Source: Massilia phyllostachyos (GTDB lineage: Bacteria > Pseudomonadota > Gammaproteobacteria > Burkholderiales > Burkholderiaceae_D). From it: a DNA stretch of 64,000 bases. The stretch is from NCBI RefSeq assembly GCF_021044825.1, contig NZ_JAJNOC010000004.1, positions 372,001-436,000 on the forward strand. The letters are read 5' to 3'. The position numbers and the translations under genes were made by a program. Of this stretch, positions 26,505 through 35,627 are shown piece by piece (the first letter of the stretch is position 1; every line of letters starts with the position of its first letter). Under the pieces are notes generated by a model, which had not been told where the DNA came from, searched no databases, and was given only the letters and a program-made list of their open reading frames with translations.

Positions 26505-28349
26505 TCAGGAATGGGCGATCGCCGGCATTGCCGGGTTCTCGTCCCGCTCACGGAAGGCGGGCGCGCCGGGCAGTTCCGGGCTGACGGGCACGGTGACGAC
26601 GATGGTGGTGCCGGTCTCCGGTCCGCTGCTGATCGAGAAGGTGCCGCCGAGGATGGTGACCCTTTCCTCGATGCCCACCAGGCCGAAGGAACCGTTGCGG
26701 TTGCGGCTGTCCGGCGGGAGGCCGACGCCGTTGTCGCGGATCGTCATGGTCAGCACGTCGGCGTGAATGTGCAGGTCGATCCGCACCCGGCTGGCGCGCG
26801 CATGGCGCGCCACGTTGTTGAGCGATTCCTGCAGGATGCGGAACAGGGCGGTGGCGCAGTGGTCGTCGAGCTGGTGCTCGGTCTCGTCCTCGACCAGTTC
26901 GCAATCGATTCCGGTGCGGCGCGCGAAGTCGGCGACCTGCCAGTCGACCGCCGCGTTCAGGCCGAGGTCGAGCACGTTCGGACGCAGGTCGTTGATGATC
27001 TGGCGCACGCTGCGGATGGTGAGGTCGATCTGGCGCACCGTCTCTCGCGCGCGCTCGTGCAGGCGGCCGTGGCGGTCGCGGGTGCGGTTGGCGAGGATCT
27101 CGGCCTCGATCTTCAGGGCCAGCAGGTTCTGCGCTAGCTCGTCGTGGATCTCGCGCGCGATGCGCTTGCGCTCGCCCTCCTTGATCTGCTCCGCATGCGC
27201 GGCCAGCTGGCGCAGTTTTTCGTTGGTGGCCTGCAGCTTGGCCTGGCCGGCGCGCACTTCGGTCGTCATGTCTTCGGCCATGCGCAGGGCGGAGCGGCGC
27301 GACGACGCCAGGATCTGGTACAGGGCGTAGAGCAGGGCGGTGACGATGATGCCGGCGAGCGCCGCCAGCCAGGGCGAGGCGAAATCGTAGCGGCTGTACA
27401 GCGCCGACCTGTCGATGCTGAAATCGGCGCGCCAGTGACGCCGGTTGTATTCGATCGGCAGGCTGGCATGCAGCAGGCTGTCGTCATGCGACACCGGCGG
27501 CCGCGCGCGCGTGGTCGCATGGCTGTCGTACAGGATCCCGCCGCGCTGGCGCTCGCCGGGCACGCCGTCGAGGTCGGTCAGGATCAGGCGCACGCCCTCG
27601 GCCGGGAACTGCTCGAGGACGCCGTTGACCATCCGGTTGACGCCGAAGCCGATCCCGACCGAACCGATGTAGGCGGCGCGGCGCTGGGCCACGGTATCGA
27701 TCGGCATGGCGCTGCGGTAGACCGGCAGGCGCATGGCGAGCACGTTCTGGATCGGGCCGGGCTGGATCCTGACGCGAAAGCCCGAGGCGGCGATGGTGTT
27801 GTTGTCGCGCGAGTCCGCCGCGATGCCGCGGATATAGTCGCGCTCTTCCAGGTCGAGGCCGAGCTTGTCGAGCGTCTGCGGAATCGCGGGCTCCATGTAC
27901 ACGATGATGGTGTAGCTGTCGCGTTCCGGCACGGGCCGCAGCCGCTTGGCCGGCTCGGGCATGCCGTAGGCGCGCAGGCGGCGGCGCACGTCGGCGTCGA
28001 TCGCCGCCAGGCCTTGCGGCCCGACGCTGCGCGCGTAATTCATCGCCTCGATGCCGGGGAAGTTGCGCGGCGTGTCGAGCTGTTCGACGTAGTGGCGGAA
28101 GTCGTCGGCGCCGGCTTCCGGGTTGGCGTGGAGCAGCCCGGCCATCCCGCGCAGCACGTCGGTATAGCTCTTGATGCGGGCCTCGATCGCATACTGGGCG
28201 GCGCGCGCCATGCCGCGGAAACGCGACTGGGCGTCGGTGTCGATCGCGCGCGCGGTCGCCACGTACATCGCGGCGCCGACCGCTACCGACAAGGCGGAAC
28301 CGAGCAACAGGGTGAAGGGATATTTGACTAGCTGTGCGGGAACGGCCAT
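26505..28349 (-). CDS. CHASE-domain sensor histidine kinase (NarL-type HisKA_3)
   Basis: The protein (614 aa) has an N-terminal membrane helix (about 12-32), a CHASE domain outside (about 60-290; EAMNYARSV, GFRVRIQPGPIQNVLAMRLPVY as separate parts), a second helix (about 330-350), a coiled-coil, a HisKA_3 dimerisation segment (RIAREIHDELAQNL, phospho-His) and a HATPase domain (DNGVGLPP, GSFGLVGIEERV). This kinase class usually pairs with a NarL/FixJ regulator. None lies next to it, so it is an orphan here. The repeat-protein gene follows on the same strand after a 240-nt gap that shows no other gene. Confidence 0.92.
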   Translation of the reverse strand: MAVPAQLVKYPFTLLLGSALSVAVGAAMYVATARAIDTDAQSRFRGMARAAQYAIEARIKSYTDVLRGMAGLLHANPEAGADDFRHYVEQLDTPRNFPGIEAMNYARSVGPQGLAAIDADVRRRLRAYGMPEPAKRLRPVPERDSYTIIVYMEPAIPQTLDKLGLDLEERDYIRGIAADSRDNNTIAASGFRVRIQPGPIQNVLAMRLPVYRSAMPIDTVAQRRAAYIGSVGIGFGVNRMVNGVLEQFPAEGVRLILTDLDGVPGERQRGGILYDSHATTRARPPVSHDDSLLHASLPIEYNRRHWRADFSIDRSALYSRYDFASPWLAALAGIIVTALLYALYQILASSRRSALRMAEDMTTEVRAGQAKLQATNEKLRQLAAHAEQIKEGERKRIAREIHDELAQNLLALKIEAEILANRTRDRHGRLHERARETVRQIDLTIRSVRQIINDLRPNVLDLGLNAAVDWQVADFARRTGIDCELVEDETEHQLDDHCATALFRILQESLNNVARHARASRVRIDLHIHADVLTMTIRDNGVGLPPDSRNRNGSFGLVGIEERVTILGGTFSISSGPETGTTIVVTVPVSPELPGAPAFRERDENPAMPAIAHS

Positions 28350-28516
28350 GGGCGGCTACCTCACTTACGGATAATGATGTATCGCAAACCGCGTATCGTA
28401 AATACGACAAACATACATTACGTTAGCTGGATTACTCAACAAAATACCTGGCTGTTTTACCAGGTTTACCATTCACGCCACGTAATTTTCCCTTGGAAAC
28501 CTTTCAAAAGCACTAA

Positions 28517-28560
28517 TAAAAACAGGCCCGCCCCCAGTGTGCGACTGGGCGCGGGCCTGT
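28517..28560 (-). terminator. Rho-independent terminator of glnS
   Basis: On the minus strand a long imperfect stem (ACAGGCCCGC... pairing with ...GCGGGCCTGT, 17 positions per arm) is followed by TTTTT. It lies 61 nt after the glnS stop. The AT-rich stretch 28360-28516 next to it is presumably the promoter region of the CHASE kinase. Confidence 0.88.
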
Positions 28561-28620
28561 AGGAGTTCGCGCGGCGCCGTCTCTACCTTAGGCGCCATTG
28601 CGAATGAAGTGAATCGGCGC

Positions 28621-30375
<1,755 letters not shown>

Positions 30376-30513
30376 GGAAACAGTTTGAGATGGTTGTGGC
30401 GGACATTCTACCGTAACGCAGCACGACGCTCCCCTCTATGTGGCGGAACGCACGGTCGGAAGCAGGCGACGATTACATACTTGGGGCAATCCGGTCAATA
30501 CGCAAGGCTCATC

Positions 30514-30651
30514 ATGAAAACCCTCGCCACCCATCCCGAGCTGGTGCGCGCCTGGCTGCTGGCCCTGGCCGGCATGCCCATGCCCAAGCTGCCGGCGCCG
30601 CAGGAAGCGCGTCCGAACGTTGCGCCGCCGGTGCAGCCATATCGGCGCTGA
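30514..30651 (+). CDS. possible 45-residue peptide
   Basis: An ATG at 30514 preceded by AAGG opens a short frame with Pro-rich C-terminus ([19 protein letters not shown]). Codon use fits the genome, but the length and lack of a known relative make it uncertain. It lies between glnS and the J-domain operon. Confidence 0.3.
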   Translation: MKTLATHPELVRAWLLALAGMPMPKLPAPQEARPNVAPPVQPYRR

Positions 30652-30743
30652 AACCCGCCGCGGGGTGCTGCTCGCCACCTTGCCGCTTTATAGTGGATAA
30701 TCTCGCCTTTGCCCTTTTTGCGGCCCTGCCGGGAGAATTCCAA

Positions 30744-31034
30744 GTGGAAAATTTATACGCGATCCTGGGCGTCGCGCCGAACGCGAGCGACGACGAGATC
30801 AAGAAGGTCTACCGCTCGCTCGCGATGCGCTACCACCCGGACCGCAACCAGGCGCCGGGCGCCGACGCGCGCTTCAAGGCCGTCGCCAAGGCCTACGAGG
30901 TGCTGTCGGACCCGGTCAAGCGGGCCGAGTACAACCAGAGCGTCAACCACCGCATCGTGCTCGATGCCGAGGCCGAGGCCTTCGAGCTGTGGCGCTCGCT
31001 GTTCGCGCTGAACGGCGTGAACCTCCAGAACTGA
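30744..31034 (+). CDS. J-domain protein
   Basis: The protein (96 aa) is almost only a J domain: [22 protein letters not shown], the HPD tripeptide in RYHPDRN and the [15 protein letters not shown] helix. The HPD motif should stimulate an Hsp70 ATPase. The last 25 residues carry no Gly/Phe or zinc region, so substrate delivery must come from partners. It starts with GTG at 30744 after GGGAGA. It leads a compact operon with three unrecognised genes, suggesting they are clients or adaptors for DnaK. Confidence 0.9.
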   Translation: MENLYAILGVAPNASDDEIKKVYRSLAMRYHPDRNQAPGADARFKAVAKAYEVLSDPVKRAEYNQSVNHRIVLDAEAEAFELWRSLFALNGVNLQN

Positions 31035-31047
31035 ACCAGGAAACCCA

Positions 31048-31557
31048 ATGAAAAACGTACATCCCGAATTCTCCTTCCAGTCGCGCGAACTGGAAGGGCA
31101 GATCGAGGGCACGCTCGGCGACCCGCCCAACAAGAAAAACTACGACATGATGGTCAATGCCCTGGTGTCCGAATACGCCAGCGGTTCCGGCATCGACGAC
31201 GTCAACCTGATGGCCTTCGCCCTGGTCGACTGCATCAAGTTCAAAGACCCGAAAGGCCTGCTGCGCGAGGCCGCCGACTACGAAGGCGACGACCCCACGC
31301 GCGTGTTCGCCATGGCCGAATGCAGCAGCGACGAAGGCGCCGCCATGTACGAATCGATGACGGCGAACCACCCGGAACTGGCGCGCCAGGCCATCATCAC
31401 CGCCTTCCTGTACAAGAACCAGGGCCGCTGGGACGACGAGGACCGTTCGCTCGACCGCCTGGCCGAAGGCGACGAGGGTGACGACGACGATATGGAAGAC
31501 ACGGCCGCCACCGACGACTTCACCCAGCTGTTCGATGCCGATGGAGAGCGCGAATGA
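31048..31557 (+). CDS. acidic hypothetical protein of the J-domain operon
   Basis: The protein (169 aa) is predicted helical with a very acidic C-terminus (DEGDDDDMEDTAATDD). It lies 13 nt after the J-domain gene and overlaps the next gene by four bases. No signal peptide or membrane segment is seen. I do not recognise the family; short helical pairs (LLREAADYEGDDPTRVFAMAE) would suit a repeat solenoid. Confidence 0.7.
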   Translation: MKNVHPEFSFQSRELEGQIEGTLGDPPNKKNYDMMVNALVSEYASGSGIDDVNLMAFALVDCIKFKDPKGLLREAADYEGDDPTRVFAMAECSSDEGAAMYESMTANHPELARQAIITAFLYKNQGRWDDEDRSLDRLAEGDEGDDDDMEDTAATDDFTQLFDADGERE

Positions 31558-32336
31558 GCGACGACAACAAAGCCAACCTGCCCGCGCTGAGGCAGCAGGT
31601 CAGCGAACTGGTGCTGGCCGGCTCGCTCGAGCACGCCGAAGAGGCGTTCTCGCAGGCGGCCGACGAGCATGGCGATTACGCGGTGGTCGAGGTGCTGGCG
31701 ACCCTGCCGCCGCAGGTCACGGCGCTGCACCTGTCCGGCTTCGACGGCGCCAAGACCTCGCTCGCGACCATGCTGGTGCCGCCCAAGGCCTGGGCCGACA
31801 GCCTGGCCTACATCGCCGCGACCTGGCCCGACAACATGATCGAGGACGACCCCGAGCGCATCGCCGAGAACCTGTTCAACCACGTGCACGGCATCGTCTA
31901 CGCGTCTGACGACGAAGACCGCCGCCACGAACTGCTGCAGGAAGCGTCCGCCACCGACCACGGCGCCACCGTGTTCGCGATCCTGTGGTCGCTGGCCCCG
32001 CGCGAGATCCTGGAACTGGCCGGCGAGATCCTCTCCAAGGGCCGCTACGTGACCGCCCAGACCAGCGGCGACAGCGACATCGCGCCGCTCGCCGTCGACC
32101 TGGCCAAGGCGACCGAGGACGGCTGGGAACGTTCGCTGCTCGAGCTGTTCCCGGACTTCCGCCACAGCGCCGAGATGGCCGACGTCGAGCTGCCGGACGA
32201 TCCGGACGAGGAATCGGACTTCATGCAGCGTTCCACCCGCGAACTGCTGTACCGCCTGCGCAAGCAGGTGCCGTCGGTGCGCAGCATGCCGCGCCGCGGC
32301 AGCCGCCGCAGCATGGGCACGGACATCTTCTCGTGA
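31554..32336 (+). CDS. hypothetical protein of the J-domain operon
   Basis: The protein (260 aa) is soluble and helical with an acidic middle (DVELPDDPDEESDF) and a basic C-terminal tail (MPRRGSRRSMG). It overlaps its upstream neighbour by four bases (ATGA). The family is not recognised. Acidic helical composition is shared with both neighbours, hinting at a common complex. Confidence 0.7.
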   Translation: MSDDNKANLPALRQQVSELVLAGSLEHAEEAFSQAADEHGDYAVVEVLATLPPQVTALHLSGFDGAKTSLATMLVPPKAWADSLAYIAATWPDNMIEDDPERIAENLFNHVHGIVYASDDEDRRHELLQEASATDHGATVFAILWSLAPREILELAGEILSKGRYVTAQTSGDSDIAPLAVDLAKATEDGWERSLLELFPDFRHSAEMADVELPDDPDEESDFMQRSTRELLYRLRKQVPSVRSMPRRGSRRSMGTDIFS

Positions 32337-32353
32337 GCGGAGGCCAGGGAACC

Positions 32354-33226
32354 ATGCTGCCCGCCATCGTCATCGAGAAGCCGCCGCTCCTGGTGCGCGC
32401 CATCAAGCTGATGGCGGAAGAGGCCACGCCGGACGAAGCCGCGATGCTGGCCGACGAACTGGCCGGCATCACCGCCATGGTGGCCGAGAAGTTCACCAAC
32501 GACCGCACCGCCGAAGGCATCCAGCGCGCCCAGCTGCTCACCGTCGGCGGCGTGTCGCTGGGGCTCGAGCACTTGCTGGACACCGAGGATGATCTCGACG
32601 CGCTCGACATCCTGATCGAGGAGGGCGCGGAACTGGTGTTCCAGCAGGGCTTCCGCCTGGTGAAGGATCTGTCGGCGATGCCCGAGGACAGCCTGGTCGG
32701 CGAATACGACGTCGACCCGATCTATTCGCAGCGGCGCCTGAAGGAACTGTTCATCGACCTGTGCACGGCCGACCCGGGCGAATCCTGGTCCGGCTACGAG
32801 CGCTACCTCGGACAGCTCAAGCAGCGCCAGGGCGTGCAGGCCATCGTGCGCGCGGCCCAGTGGCTGCGCCGCCACCACTACGAAGGGCCGGTGCAGGACC
32901 CGGACCTGAACGCCGAGGGCGTGATCGCGCTGGCGATCATCTTCGCGGTCGAAGGCGGCGGACGCATCACGGCGCGCACCGGGCAGAAGGAGTTCGAGCG
33001 CCTGGTGAAATCGGTGCGCAAGAACGATCCGGACTTCGAGGCCGGCTGGGCCGCCCTGATGGCGCAAGTGCCGAGCGCGCACCAGGCGGTGATCGCGGAG
33101 CGCATCGCCACCTACCGCGAGCACTGCACGGTCCTGCAGAGCATCAAGACCAAAGCGACCATGAAGCAGCTCTTCACCGAGCTGGAAAACTACGCCGGAT
33201 CGGAGCTCGATCCGGACCTGCCTTGA
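32354..33226 (+). CDS. hypothetical protein of the J-domain operon
   Basis: The protein (290 aa) is soluble, helical and acidic (TPDEAAMLADELAGITAMVAE). ATG 32354 is preceded by a GGAGG and AGGGA; a GTG at 32333 overlapping the previous stop is an alternative. No known domain is recognised. It ends the four-gene J-domain operon; the following MFS gene starts 10 nt later on the same strand and may be co-transcribed. Confidence 0.68.
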   Translation: MLPAIVIEKPPLLVRAIKLMAEEATPDEAAMLADELAGITAMVAEKFTNDRTAEGIQRAQLLTVGGVSLGLEHLLDTEDDLDALDILIEEGAELVFQQGFRLVKDLSAMPEDSLVGEYDVDPIYSQRRLKELFIDLCTADPGESWSGYERYLGQLKQRQGVQAIVRAAQWLRRHHYEGPVQDPDLNAEGVIALAIIFAVEGGGRITARTGQKEFERLVKSVRKNDPDFEAGWAALMAQVPSAHQAVIAERIATYREHCTVLQSIKTKATMKQLFTELENYAGSELDPDLP

Positions 33227-33236
33227 TGGATCGTTC

Positions 33237-34460
33237 GTGAGCCAGGGGCGCGGGCCGATCGCGGCGGGCAGCACGGAATACCGCCGCATCAACCGCGCCA
33301 TGGCCTTCGGCGGCTTTTCCGTCTTCGCGCTGCTCTACTGCGTCCAGCCGCTGATGCCGCTGCTGGCGCAGGATTTTCGCCTCACTCCCGCCCAATCGAG
33401 CCTGGCCCTGTCGGTGTCCACCGCGGCGCTGGCGGTGGCGCTGCTGGCCTCCGGCAGCGTGGCAGAGCGCATCGGGCGCAAGCAGCTGATGGTCGCGTCG
33501 ATGACGGGCGGCGCGCTGCTCACGCTCATCTCCGCCTTCACCTTCGACTACACCCAGCTGGTGGCCGTGCGCGCGCTGCTCGGCCTGGTGCTGGGCGGCT
33601 TGCCGGCGGTGGCCATGGCTTACCTGAGCGACGAGGTCGAAGGCGCGTCGCTGGGCCACGCCATGGGCATGTACATCAGCGGCTCGGCCTTCGGCGGCAT
33701 GAGCGGGCGCGTGCTGTCCTCGGTGATCAGCGACTTCGTCTCGTGGCGCGTCGCGGTCGGTCTGTTGGGGGCGGCGGGGCTGTATGCGGCGTGGGAGTTC
33801 TCGCGCAGCCTGCCGGCCTCGCGCCATGCGGGCGCGCCGCGCGCCAAGGGGCCGGGCTTCGTCGACGGTCTGCGCCGGCATCTGTCGGACGCAGGGCTGC
33901 CCTGGCTGTTCGTGCTGCCCTTCCTGCTGATGGGCTGCTTCGTCAGCCTGTACAACTACATCAGCTACCGCATGCTGGGGGCGCCCTTCCACCTGAGCCA
34001 GAGCGCGGTGGGCGCGGTGTCGCTGCTTTACCTGCTCGGCATGTTCAGCTCGATGTGGGCGGGCAAGCTGGCCGACCGGCTGGGACGGCGCAACGTGCTG
34101 TGGCTGTTCATGTGCGTGATGATCGCGGGGCTGCTGGTCACGCTGGTCGAATCGGTGCTTGCGATCGTGCTGGGCGTCGGCCTGGCCACCTTCGGCTTCT
34201 TCGCCGCGCACTCGGTGGCCAGCAGCTGGGTCGGCCGGCGCGCGAAGGCGCCGCAGGCGCTGGCCTCGGGCATCTACCTGTTCTGCTACTACCTGGGCTC
34301 GAGCGTGGTGGGGTGGTTGACCGGCTACCTGTGGGAGCATTGGGGCTGGCCGGGCGTGGTGGCGCTGCTGGCGGCGCTGCTCGGCGTGGGGCTCGCGATC
34401 GCGCTGCGGCTGCGGCATTTGCGGCCGGCCGCGGCGCCACCCGCCCAAGTACTCGACTAG
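33237..34460 (+). CDS. MFS transporter (YnfM/arabinose efflux-like)
   Basis: The protein (407 aa) has 12 helices and the MFS signature ASGSVAERIGRKQLMVA. A typical N-terminus with YCVQPLMPLLAQDF points to the YnfM-type family of drug or sugar efflux. It uses a GTG start at 33237. Its last four codons (V-L-D-stop and preceding) lie inside the inverted-repeat element that follows, so the true ancestral C-terminus may have been altered by insertion. Confidence 0.88.
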   Translation: MSQGRGPIAAGSTEYRRINRAMAFGGFSVFALLYCVQPLMPLLAQDFRLTPAQSSLALSVSTAALAVALLASGSVAERIGRKQLMVASMTGGALLTLISAFTFDYTQLVAVRALLGLVLGGLPAVAMAYLSDEVEGASLGHAMGMYISGSAFGGMSGRVLSSVISDFVSWRVAVGLLGAAGLYAAWEFSRSLPASRHAGAPRAKGPGFVDGLRRHLSDAGLPWLFVLPFLLMGCFVSLYNYISYRMLGAPFHLSQSAVGAVSLLYLLGMFSSMWAGKLADRLGRRNVLWLFMCVMIAGLLVTLVESVLAIVLGVGLATFGFFAAHSVASSWVGRRAKAPQALASGIYLFCYYLGSSVVGWLTGYLWEHWGWPGVVALLAALLGVGLAIALRLRHLRPAAAPPAQVLD

Positions 34461-34604
34461 AAATAAATGTGAATTTTGGCAAACAGAACCGGATGCGGTG
34501 CAAGGCGGCGAGTGCGCCGCAGTGCGAGCACTGCAAGCAGGAGCCAACGCAGCAACGCGCCGGTTATGGCAGCCAAAAACACATTTATTTCGTGGCGAGT
34601 ACTT
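34447..34604. mobile_element. MITE-like inverted-repeat element (158 bp)
   Basis: Both ends read AAGTACTCG inward and each arm continues for about 45 bp with high similarity, sharing GAAATAAATGTG, TTTTGGC and AACCGG. The core between the arms is GC-rich with no ORF. It sits between two converging genes and provides the stop codon of the MFS gene. Size, terminal inverted repeats and lack of coding capacity suit a miniature element, but no target duplication is evident. It could also work as a bidirectional terminator. Confidence 0.6.
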
Positions 34605-34608
34605 AGCG

Positions 34609-35136
34609 CTATTTCAGCTCGCGCACGCGCACCAGCAGGCGCAGGACCGAGTAGGGCATGATCAGGAAGTAGGCCGACAGGATCACGCCCAGCGCGATCA
34701 GGGAAGGTGTCGACAGCTGCTGCGCGAGTTGCTGCTTGTTGGACGTGACGATCATGATGAAGAGCGGCAGCGAGGTGCAGACCAGCACCGACAGCAACTG
34801 CTTGAACTTGCGGGCTTTCGAGGCGTTGTCGGTGAACAGCTCCGGCGCGCGGCCATCGACCGCCTTCGTGGCCCAGTACTGCCAGCCGACCGTGGTCGCG
34901 GCCAGGGTCCAGCCGGCGTCCTGCATCAGCTGGCGGTAGGACGCGTCCTCGTTCGCCTGCGAGAAGTCGACGCGGTAGACGATATCGGCCGGCGCGCCGC
35001 GGCGGAAGGTCCACCTGCAGAAGGGGTCGACGTCCGCCAGGTGCAGGCCCTGCCGCGCCATCGAGCGCAGCCAGGCTTCCTGTTCCTCGTCCTGGTGGGC
35101 AAAGAAAAACTTGAACTTCCTGATCGTCCCGCTCAC
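34609..35136 (-). CDS. DUF2812 domain membrane protein
   Basis: The protein (175 aa) matches DUF2812: an N-terminal cytosolic domain (KFKFFFAHQDEEQEAWLRSMARQGLHL in parts, with the W-L-x-x-M-x-x-x-G-L-H-L pattern) and two membrane helices (about 117-133 and 140-165). DUF2812 genes are commonly coupled to PadR regulators, as here: its start overlaps the PadR stop by four bases. Function is unknown; membrane stress or efflux control is often assumed. Confidence 0.85.
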   Translation of the reverse strand: MSGTIRKFKFFFAHQDEEQEAWLRSMARQGLHLADVDPFCRWTFRRGAPADIVYRVDFSQANEDASYRQLMQDAGWTLAATTVGWQYWATKAVDGRAPELFTDNASKARKFKQLLSVLVCTSLPLFIMIVTSNKQQLAQQLSTPSLIALGVILSAYFLIMPYSVLRLLVRVRELK

Positions 35137-35471
35137 GCCGCTTCTCCCTGTTTGCTATGTGTAAGTGCGAACTGTCCGTTGCGCACCATGGTTTCCAGGC
35201 GCCGCACCTGTTCGGCCAGCACCAGCCGTCCCTTGCCTGTGAGGCCATAGATCTTGCGCCGCTCGACCTCGCTGACCTTCTCGATCAGGCCCTGTTTTTC
35301 CAGGGCCGAGAAGGCGCCGTACAGCGTGCCCGGCCCGACGACCACCTGGCCTTCGCTCATCGCCTCGACCTTCTGCATCAGCGCGTAGCCGTGCAGGGGT
35401 TCCTGAAGGGCGGCGAGGACGTAATAGGTCGCTTCCGATAGCGGCAGGTATTTCGTGTAGTTGATGTCCAA
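35133..35471 (-). CDS. PadR family transcriptional regulator
   Basis: The protein (112 aa) has the PadR winged helix (YYVLAALQEPLHGYALMQKVE and VGPGTLYGAFSALEKQGLIEKV in pieces) and a short C-terminal dimerisation helix. It probably represses its own DUF2812 operon: a 7-bp inverted repeat lies 31 nt upstream of its start, within the likely promoter. Confidence 0.93.
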   Translation of the reverse strand: MDINYTKYLPLSEATYYVLAALQEPLHGYALMQKVEAMSEGQVVVGPGTLYGAFSALEKQGLIEKVSEVERRKIYGLTGKGRLVLAEQVRRLETMVRNGQFALTHSKQGEAA

Positions 35472-35501
35472 ACCGGCTTCCTGTTTTATAGCGTCGTTCG
35501 G

Positions 35502-35520
35502 TATATCGAGTAACGATATA
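35502..35520. promoter_or_regulatory. inverted repeat, likely PadR operator
   Basis: TATATCG and CGATATA flank five bases, in the AT-rich gap between the divergent PadR and TonB receptor genes. The PadR gene begins 31 nt away. Its location suits autoregulation; effect on the receptor gene is possible. Confidence 0.5.
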
Positions 35521-35627
35521 GTAGCAGGGTGCCTTGCGATGTCAACGAATTATCGAGACCGGCTGCAAGTTATGCGGAATGCGTAATTTCAGCGGCGGTC
35601 ACAGCGGCGCATCCGATCTGCGGGACA

